Below, in pieces: positions 56,041 to 64,000 of a DNA stretch of 64,000 nucleotides (the first letter of the stretch is position 1; the number at the start of each line of letters is the position of its first letter). The position numbers and the translations under genes are program-made. The notes beneath the pieces are model-generated. The model saw only the letters and a program-made list of their open reading frames with translations, was not told where the DNA came from and did no database searches. The DNA lies in contig JBANDB010000012.1 of assembly GCA_037576215.1 (NCBI GenBank), positions 1,612,001 through 1,676,000 on the forward strand, written 5' to 3'. The stretch is from Armillaria gallica (Eukaryota > Basidiomycota > Agaricomycetes > Agaricales > Physalacriaceae).

Positions 56041-57729
56041 GCCTTGTCGGGCCGGCCTGGCTTGAGTCCAAGGCTTGTCATAACATTTTCCTCCAATCCA
56101 TTTTCTCTTGTTCCATGCGTCCTTGCAGCCTCCATAGGCATTTATCACTCTGTAAAGCTATTGCAGTGTGACTGCCATATTTCTTGACCTTCGTTATCCC
56201 GAGTCGACATCATCTACAGCTGATGTCAGCGAGGCGTAGCTGGCCTGGGATGATCAGGATTAAGTAGAAAGGACTCAGAGAGGGAATGAGCATATTCGCT
56301 TCACTTCGGACTCGTGTGCTAGTAGATAATGTTGCTACGACTGTCACTACTTCTACAACGAGCCATCGAGGTCGGTAGGAGTGATTTACTTATATTTACC
56401 TGAGCTGTATCAGCGGAGATGGCCAATCAATCCAGTTCTCCAGTTTTCCATAACTCTCATAACGCCCTGAACGGCAACGGCCGCGGCAACCCCCGCGTTA
56501 AACAATACTTAGACTGCTAAACTTCTGCTTTCCCGTGTTTCATGGACTGGATGGGTATCAAACGTGCTGTCTGGTAAAGAGACTCCAGGCAGTGGGTCAG
56601 AGATAAATTTTCGTCAAGGCTGTCATTTCAATGGAAACAGAAAGCTGGCGACTCGCGGGAGACCAGGATAGCACAGCAGAAAGTTGCACAGCTCTTTTAC
56701 GAGTACCCCGAGCTTGGCGCTATCGATGACTCGCTCTGATCGCCCGCGCAAAGACGACTACAAATGGCAGTAGTCTAACGGCCTATTTTCACCAAGCACA
56801 ATCTTGCGACTCGTATCCTCTTCCTGAGTAACCAATGTCTGGTATTTTGTTCCACGCAGCATCAATTCCAATTTAGCGCATATATTACAGGAATATCTAC
56901 CGCGTAACACCGATTGTTCCAACTGAAATCAAGCGCAATGGTGCATCAGATATTTTGGGAACGTGAGGCAGGTGAAGATCGTGACAAGAATCAGCATGTC
57001 CGTGGTTGCAGGAACTAGGGCAGTGCCAGGATTAACGGAAGACGAGGTTGTAATGTCGGAGGAGAAGTTCTACGATGGTACATGAAACGGAGATCTACTC
57101 GGACGGTAGAGACGCTACACCTTCGACATACTTCGACATACTCAGCATTAATAACGCCGAGGAAGACTCACCAAAGAGGAACTTGACGTGGATCTTGCCT
57201 CCGACTTCAGGACTTGCTGGATAATGGCGTTCAGTGCGACCACTTCTGAGTACTTATCCTTTAGGCATATTTCCTCGTAATCTGGGTCCCAACTACATGA
57301 GATGTACGCGGGAATGAAACAAACGTATTTCACACCTTTCTTTGTGGTATTTTGAATTTTCGGTATCCTCAGGGTTTCACATTCTTCTGATGTCCAATGG
57401 TCGATCTGTATCGGTTATTGAAAGGTGTAGCCAAACTTGTTTCTGTACTTACTCTGCACAACACAAGCTGCCATGGTCTTCCTCGCGTTCTTTGAGCGGA
57501 AGCGAGTGTCAAAGAGTTCTAGCTTGGCGTACGGTCTGCAGTCCGTGAAGCAGAATGCTCCGAGTCGACAGCCATGGCATCGGCGTAAAACCAAGTCTGG
57601 AAATCACGAGATTCGCAATTTCGTATGCATGTTTCTTTCTTATCTCTTTCTTTGAGGGACGTATAGCCCCCTCTTCTACGTCGGTCTACCGTCGAGTTCC
57701 TCACCTTCCAGTTTCAGATATGGCGATGA

Positions 57730-58276
57730 TTAGGCCAGACATTCATTGGAGATGGAAATCATGGTATTGAAGTGGCGACAGTCGGTGTCAATGCATGAAC
57801 TGAGTCTCGTAGTAGCTATAGACGGGCGGTGGAAGCCGTATCGATCGAGCGTGGTGAATAACAGGCTTAGAATTTGGTGACATCGGTTAGTTGTTAGTAA
57901 AATTGGACGAATGGGTGTCGGAAGTACACTCACAGCATCCAGAGCAAGTAGAATAACAAGTCGCTGTGTCGGAAGCGGAGGAAAGACGAGACGATAATCG
58001 CATAAGTTGAGTAGAGAACCATGTAAGTCTGCCTCGATAATGTCTATACTAGCGATCCTTGTCGGGTAACGGGTAAGACTGTATTGCTGCGTTGACAGAC
58101 GGCTCGTGGTACAGGGCCAAGACGAGTTGCCGCTCGTGGTTTCGAATGGCTGGAAGCAACTTCCTAGCGCCCTTCACTATCTCAGAGTATCTCAGTCCCA
58201 CCGCCGCTTGATTGGAAGTTGTGCGCCATAGCAATATCGAAGGTAAACGAGATAGCTGATGCGTATTAGAGACCAA
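57730..58276 (-). pseudogene. Broken unknown gene fragment, related to 39.6 kb
   Basis: The minus strand reads LRYSEIVKGARKLLPAIRNH and LVLALYHEPSVNAAIQSYPL, then after a frame change SIDIIEADLHGSLLNLCDYR and LPTQRLVILLALDA up to a GTGAGT donor. These look like real coding sequence by composition, but I cannot name the family and no complete exon chain can be built. A second, more decayed copy lies at 39540-39690 on the other strand. It may be a pseudogene or an incomplete view of a live gene. Confidence 0.4.
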
Positions 58277-58849
58277 CCTTGGGGGAAGAGAATCTCCAAA
58301 TCGAGAATTGCGTAGATATCAACTCGTATCAAATATCTGCTGATATGCATGGCCGAAGATAAGGACGCTGGACAGTACTGGACACAGTGGTGAGCGTACG
58401 AAGGAAGAAGGTGACAGTGACATCATCCTACCCCAAAAAGGATGGTCTTCAATTTCCAATTTCACGTCCTCCCTTCGACTTCATCGATTTTTTGCGTGTC
58501 CTGGTTTCAGCAAGGTTCACACACTCAAGGCATCGAAACACTGTGGAACATGATCAAACGAATCTTTCGCTGATGTGTTATATAACGCGCTGATGAAGCT
58601 GGTAGAGATCCAATTCGAAGAACAGTGCGTCGGCTTACCCGTCGATTGCTTGCATTTAAACTGATCAACATCCTCGATCCAGTATACAAAAGTACCGAGC
58701 TTAGTGCGCACGTACGTTGCTCTTTTACAGTTGGACTCCATTCTGGAAGGAAGGAAGGAAGTTTTATTAGCTGGGGACCGATACGTTGACTCAGACAATT
58801 CCGACAGATGCTATGCAGGTGTGAAAACCTGGGATCATATCTTTAACCA

Positions 58850-59806
58850 ATGCTTTCAAAGGCCCGGAAATCTTTTCAGTCTCTTCTCTACCCTGATATG
58901 ACATCCCAGCCGTCCGCTCCTCCTCCCGAAAACACCATCATTTTCGAGGTCGACAGGGACGCTCGTAAAGGCGCAAAATCCCAGTCCGCATGCTCCTATC
59001 TCACGTCCGTCGCTCGGTTCTGTCCCCGCAGCGTCGGAGATGCAGTCGTTACGAAACTCGAGTTCAGGAAGTCCTCAAAGTCCCGATTTCTCCTGCTCTA
59101 CGTCAAGGACCGCACCGTCCCTGGGAGAAAGGCCGTCATCCGGATAGACTGCAGCACTCAGGCTCAAGCTCCAGACCAGGAGAAAGCATTCTCTCTGTCC
59201 TCAGATTCCACCTCGCTCGACGCCTCCCCTTCCCTGCAAGGTTTCTTGACTATCACCGCTGACGTCAACACCAAACGCTCTGATCGTACACTGTCCACTT
59301 TGACCTTTGATAATGATTCCACTTTCTCAGCCGACGAGGCAGCGATGATCTGTAAGATTGCCAGCGACTGTGCCAAGGAGGATAACACTATCAGTCTCTG
59401 GTATGCTTGGGTGATCTACAACGTCATCCAACAAACGCAGAAGGGACATTTTGCGAAGCCGCCGGCTGAAGATGACAGACGCATCGGCTTGCACTCGGGG
59501 GTTAACAAAGGAGCCTCTGTGCCTTCTTATGATACCCCACAACGATTGGCCGAAATCTACCACGAGGAATGGCCTAAATGGATTGCGGGTATCGAGAAGA
59601 CAAAACAGGTATGTTTCCATTTGTTGCTCGGGACAGTATCACGGCTGATTGCGGCATCATAGGAGATTGATGAGGAGAAGGGAAAATGGAAAGAGACTGA
59701 ACAAGAACTCATAAGGTTGAAGCAGAGAAACGCGGAGCAGAAACAAGAGCTTGATAGGCTGAAGGAGGAGTTTGCGAACTGGCAGAAAGAAAATGGAGCG
59801 ATATAG
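58850..59806 (+). CDS. HQCYWYA-family protein, copy D, motif Cys lost
   Basis: The predicted protein is 300 aa from exons 58850-59608 and 59663-59806 (903 bases in frame). It keeps PPPENTIIFEVDRDARKG, SVGDAVVTKLEFRKSSKSRF, YVKDRTVPGRKAVIRI, FSADEAAMICKIASDCAKE, VIYNVIQQTQKGHF and WPKWIAGIEKTKQ. The motif is altered: where others have HQCYWYA this copy has ISLWYAWVIY, so the conserved Cys is gone. The second exon encodes the longest coiled coil of the family (ELIRLKQRNAEQKQELDRLK). If the Cys is catalytic, this copy would be inactive; the open frame and clean splice suggest it is still under constraint. Confidence 0.72.
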
Positions 59807-60719
59807 CACCGCCTTCGGACCAATTTTCCCAGCAGACAACAGGTCAAGATAATTCTCAATATTCAAATCTCGTCTCCCCTCACTCGCCCTCACTTGCCCC
59901 TCTTCCATTTCCGGTGTGGCTTCGTTGTTCATCTTGTGATCGTCTCACTTTTAGTCATACTATTCAGTGTGTATGGTTTATATAGCGGTCTTGACTTGTC
60001 TATCACCCCGCGTCGTCTATTCAATGTGGAATGTGCGTGCGTCCAGCTCAGCATTCTAAGTATAAAGCCACTCATCGCAACCAGCCATTATTTTCATCAC
60101 ACCCTGCGACATCTCAAGATGAATGCTTGTTTTCCTCATGAATCCCTTTCGCTGGATGTATACGTTCCTGGTTCTTTCCGTCTTCCTTGACCAAAGCCTG
60201 AAAGTATGACATACGTCTCTGGGTCTGTCCGAATATCCTTTCTCTTTTGCAACCAAGGTGTGTATATACAATATCTTGTTTGGACGTAATTCCCGCCGAC
60301 ATGCAGGTTGACGAGAGCGTTGTCGTAGCTGTGATCATTTAGCTCGCGATTAGGCCAGCGCTAGCCCGGATCTAGTCTCATTTTGTATGGCTATCTGCGT
60401 GCGAATTGTATCTGCACTGGGCCGTCAACGCCTGCGTCTGAATATTTCTTTCTTATGGAGATCTGTCGTCGGGCGTTATCGTTCTTGCGGCAGAGTATAA
60501 AACTAGAATGAGGATCTAAAGATTGCTACTGGCCAAAGCACAATTGCAAGTTTAAACGCGCAGGCAGTTGTGACTACTTACCGTGCCGACGAAGTATGTT
60601 TCGCCGCCGTTTCGGTAATCATGTAATTTATCTCTAAGTCAAGGTCATACTAGAATCAATTACTACCTTCATACTATCTGTCTGATCCAAAGCTCCTGAA
60701 ATCAGGTACAACGAAGCCA
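59807..60719. other. Intergenic
   Basis: No supported gene is found between copy D and the inverted repeat. The overlapping frames around 59894-60338 on both strands shadow each other without any family motif. Confidence 0.4.
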
Positions 60720-61193
60720 GTACGAAATCCAGGGTATGGAACGTGTCAAGGTGGTATAGAATATACAAAAGAGCAATGATCATTGTCTTCTCATATGGCT
60801 CAGCAGTTGCGCTTACGTTCAATTACTGAGCCGTGAAGTTTTGCTGATCGAGAGTTCGAGTCTTCATCTTGACTCTTGAGTCTCGACTCTCGACAATTTC
60901 TTTCTCCTTTCTTTTGCCGCTCGGCTCTGCTAGCACTACCAGCCCTTTATTTTAATATTCACTAAAGTATCCTTGGGGTACAGTGACCACTGACAAGAAA
61001 GAATCTGTCAAGAGTTAAGACTCAAGACTCAAGACGAAGACTCGAACTCTCGATCAGCAAAACTTCACGGCTCAGTAATTGAACGTAAGCGCAACTACTG
61101 AGCCATATGAGAAGACAATGATCATTGCTCTTTTGTATATTCTATACCACCTTGACACGTTCCATACCATGATACCATGGTTTTCGTACTCGT
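60720..61193. repeat. Inverted pair of SINE-like units
   Basis: Left arm 60732-60894 and right arm 61005-61170 are inverted copies of each other over about 165 bases with only a few differences. Weaker similarity continues outward to a GTACGAAA element at each end, with a gap. About 110 bases lie between them. Each arm holds a match to RNA polymerase III promoter boxes in the outward-to-centre direction: TGGCTCAGCAG (60796-60806, box A like) and GAGTTCGAGTC (60852-60862, box B like), then a run of GACTC/GTCTT units. This is the layout of a tRNA-derived SINE. A complete tRNA cloverleaf does not form by eye. Transcripts across both would fold into a long hairpin. Confidence 0.7.
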
Positions 61194-61259
61194 ACCACCC
61201 ACAGCATCCTCTAAGTATTTGATACGTCTACATCCAAAGTAACTATCATTGAACTCTTC

Positions 61260-61740
61260 CTACATTGATACATTTCCAATCCACTCACAGATGCTAGTAA
61301 TCATGTCCCTCATCGAAAATACATCCGACAAAGAAATTATAGGAACATCTACACCTATCTCCTTCAACAGACGACCACGAATTTGTGCGAATGCAATTGA
61401 ATCGATCCCGCTGGCGGTTGAAGGCTCATTGAGATCTATAGAAACAAATTTCATTAGCTCGTCATTGCATACAATGCATAAGAACCTTACGGACCCAAAT
61501 GTTCCCTTTTTCTCAGTTCGGGCCTGATATCCCGCATAATGTTGATGAAGATTTCTTCTGCCTGATCGCTTCAAGTCATCATCAGTGCAGGTATACTACC
61601 ACTGATGTCACCAACAATAGAGGCAACATTTTGTGGTCCTTGAACGCAGGGATCCACCTGCTTAAGTGCGATGAGTAGATTTAAGTACTGGTCGGGAGAC
61701 GCATTGAATAGTGCTTAAAGGCAATAGAGTATGGCTTGAC
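61260..61740 (-). pseudogene. Carrier-protein fragment of a polyketide-synthase-like gene
   Basis: On the minus strand, SGIDSIAFAQIRGRLLKEIG followed by VDVPIISLSDVF and ITSICEWIG has the pattern of a phosphopantetheine-binding carrier domain, with the GxDS serine and the downstream helix pattern of PKS acyl carrier domains. It ends at a stop at 61260, so it is a C-terminal domain. Upstream, in other frames, EEIFINIMRDIRPELRKREH and LFNASPDQYLNLLIALKQVD look like preceding coding sequence, but no intron set joins them without a stop. No ketosynthase or other PKS domain is in the window. It is most likely a gene fragment left by rearrangement next to the SINE pair. Confidence 0.5.
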
Positions 61741-61961
61741 ATCAAGCTGCTGATATCCGATGACTGACCACAGGTCAAGATGCGCACCAGATAGACATAG
61801 ACATAGCACAAGACGATAACGACATGACATGACAGACAGCAACCGACAGCGCGAAAGTTGAAATAGACAGCAGACAAGAGCATGCAGAGAAAGATAGAGC
61901 GGTAAGCAAAGAGCGTGCATATATCTAAGAGATCCAAGAAACCCATGAGTATCGAAGCGAA

Positions 61962-63062
61962 TCAGTAGTCTGGACCTGTGGTCTGCCGGGAAGACGAAGC
62001 CTGGCGCATACTATGCAGCTTCATCTCTAACTCAGCCTTTTCTTTCCGCTCCTTCACAAGTTGTCGCTGCAGCTCTTCCCTTTCCTGGTGCCCCCTCTCA
62101 ATCTCCCGCTGCCTCCTTTCAATCTCTCGTCGAGGTTCATCCACCTCCTACAACGCCACAGTCAGCTACAGTACACCTCGAACAACGAAAGGAGAACGTA
62201 CGAGTTTCCTCTTCTCGATATGTTCCATCCACTCAGGCCATTCCTTGAAGTAGGTTTCGGTCAACCGTTTAGGGTGATGGGACGCGTTTATGAAAATATT
62301 CGACGCGTCGTTGTTGACTAGCTTCATGGTTCCATGCCATGTACCCATACGCTTGTCATCCTCAGGCGGCGTCTTCTTGAAGTGCCCCGATTGTGTCTCT
62401 TGAATGACGTTATAGATTACTCGGGCATACCAATAACACTGGTGAGTGATAGCGTTATATTTATCGGCGCAATCGCTGGCGATCCTGCTGATCGTCGCGG
62501 CCTCATCGGCCGTGAAACTAGAGTCGCCAAAGGTCAGAGTAGATAGAGTGAGATCGGAGCGTTTTACGCTGGCACAATCGCAGGAGATAGTAAAGCGATC
62601 GTATGCTGTACCGTAGAAGGAGGCGGAAGAGCTTTGGATGGTGCTGGTAGAAACGCGCCGGGCAGCTTCGTCGATGGTGAATGTACTGCGGCGGGGCGAC
62701 GAGTTCTCAGCTGGTTCTTCGTCTGGAGTATGGGCATGAGTACTGTCGCTCCAGCGCTCTATCCGGATGACAGCCTTCCGACTAGGGAGGTTGCGGTCCT
62801 TGACGTAGCAGAGAAGAAACTCGTGATTCGGCTTCTCTGACGATTTTCTGAATTCTATTTTCTCCACGACGGCCTCCCCGACACCATGGGGACAGTTCCG
62901 AGCGACGTCCGTGAGGTAATGGTGGGCAGACAGAGACTTTGCGTGTTTACGAGCGGCACGGTCAGGCTCGAAAATGATAGTGTTTTTGGAGGGAGCTGGT
63001 GTATGGTAAGACATAAGAGAATAGAGAATAGAGCGTATGGAGTTCCGCGTCTCGAAAAACAT
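61962..63062 (-). CDS. HQCYWYA-family protein, copy E
   Basis: The predicted protein is 348 aa from exons 63062-62202 and 62147-61962 (1047 bases in frame), the longest copy. It has the leader MFFETRNSIRSILYSLMSYH shared in pattern with copies A and D, then KNTIIFEPDRAARKHAKS, YLTDVARNCPHGVGEAVVEK, NHEFLLCYVKDRNLPSRKAV, a variable acidic loop, SSSASFYGTAYDRFTISCD, FTADEAATISRIASDCADKY, HQCYWYARVIYNVIQETQSG, HFKKTPPEDDKRMG and FKEWPEWMEHIEKRK. The second exon encodes a strong coiled coil (REIERRQREIERGHQEREEL) and a polar tail. Its central block is nearly identical to that of copy C (GTMKLVNNDASNIFI), so C and E are sisters. Confidence 0.77.
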
Positions 63063-64000
63063 TGTTGTGGACTTGATACATGAACGACAGGCGCGCGGGC
63101 CGTGGGTCCGGAAATTGATAGATGAACAATGCACGTGGTCGTGTGTCTGTCAGGTTTGCCGCCGGTTTCTTGAGCTTGAAAGGATTCTTCAATTGAAGAA
63201 GATTGTCACGAACTGATGGTCACCTCGAGTGGGTACCGAGCTGGAACATCCCGTCATCCATCATGCCTGCTTCATGTTTCACTGCATACACATTCCTAGC
63301 TTAACTCGGATCCCAAATACCTATTAGCAGGTCGAGACTCGACTTCGAGCCTACCAGCACACTGACGAGATCACGGGAGTTCTAATGCCAAGAATAATTT
63401 TTCCATCTCTCTCGCATCTCACTTCTTGCGGTCGTGGTCATCTTCACTGGCCAGCTGGCAGCGTCCCTACATTATATTCGCTCTATGACCTACCGGTAGG
63501 TTCAAGGTCCTGCATCCAGCCTTTCCTCACCACGCTATCAGTATCTTCAATGTCAGCTTGGTATCCTGTCGTTATGCACGTGCGGCTATACAATGTCTTA
63601 TCATTCAAGCATGTGCAGGCTCATCCCTACTTTCGGTGTGCTCGAACTTGCGCACATCAGCCTCCATGTCAATGGCATCTTTCCCGACCGAGGATGCTGA
63701 CAACCATGACCCTGATCCAAATTTTCCTTGTTTGCATGCATTCAGACATGAGGGCGAATGTGGCATGTACGGTTGCCTTTTCAAGGACATTGTTCTTGAA
63801 AGAAAGATCTGTTTGCATTTTGCCATCTATGAAACCCGAGTAAGTGCGCAGCTACATCGAAATTTCCGAAACTCTTACTCCTCTTTATCATCACTATTGT
63901 ATACCAAAGGCGAGAAGCTTCCGGAAACAGGCTATCGCAACTTTCGTCGGTTTCGCACAGGCGCTACTGGTGACGCTGCTTTATTACGTGCACTCAGACC
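63063..64000. other. Right end, no supported gene
   Basis: Upstream of copy E the plus-strand frame 63385-63843 is long (152 codons) but has no family resemblance and an opposite-strand shadow. The last 100 bases might begin a gene outside the window; nothing can be said from here. Confidence 0.4.

Larger units (their letters stand above)
54772..58849. other. Gene-poor, repeat-rich interval, 4 kb
   Basis: Only decayed sequence is seen: a dispersed repeat at about 55835-56040 and a broken gene fragment at 57730-58276 (minus). The rest has short frames with no resemblance. The promoter of copy D should lie near the right end. Confidence 0.4.

Noticed and set aside
60796..60862. tRNA gene in the inverted repeat
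   Set aside because: Box A- and B-like sequences are present, but no acceptor, D and anticodon stems pair properly by eye, so a tRNA-derived SINE is the better reading.
63385..63843. Plus-strand frame of 152 codons at the right end
   Set aside because: It has no recognised motif and codon use looks random; a gene cannot be supported.

Overview
The window reads as a stretch of a filamentous basidiomycete genome, most likely an Agaricomycete. The evidence is dense small introns of about 48-60 bases with GT-AG borders, F-box and DUF6699 proteins and DUF6535 membrane proteins of the types expanded in mushroom-forming fungi, secreted cell-wall enzymes, and a decayed LINE-type reverse transcriptase. 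No database search was possible. Every exon chain given here was built by hand from splice signals, reading phase and family resemblance, so intron borders are predictions and could be off by a base.

Region 1-14.7 kb is mostly housekeeping genes. It holds a partial calcipressin, a CCDC124-like ribosome-associated coiled-coil protein with a 12-base microexon, two tandem DUF6699 genes, an F-box gene, a disordered hypothetical protein, a Hos2/HDAC3-type histone deacetylase with an RGG-rich tail, the GPI-anchor remodelling protein PER1, and a GH12 endoglucanase/xyloglucanase with 11 short exons. Three divergent gene pairs share short promoters.

Region 15.4-32.0 kb has two tandem DUF6535 membrane proteins with identical exon layout and a possible GH12 relic between them, a PL14-type polysaccharide lyase, a PP2C phosphatase, and a large type-I membrane protein with furin/TNFR-like Cys-rich repeats. 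Region 32.7-39.0 kb is the most unusual. A frameshifted reverse-transcriptase remnant ends ten bases before a 12-exon gene of about 1550 codons. That gene joins a MORC-like GHKL ATPase domain, an FN3-like segment and a BAH-like segment to a DNMT1-type cytosine-5 methyltransferase domain. The methyltransferase part has lost its catalytic Cys and the motif VI Glu.

Region 39-64 kb is accessory and repeat-rich. It holds a third DUF6535 gene, five genes plus two relics of an unrecognised two-exon family of about 300 aa (core with a HQCYWYA motif, coiled-coil tail), several decayed dispersed repeats, a head-to-head pair of tRNA-derived SINE-like units, and a carrier-protein fragment of a polyketide-synthase type. 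Local duplication followed by decay explains much of this half.
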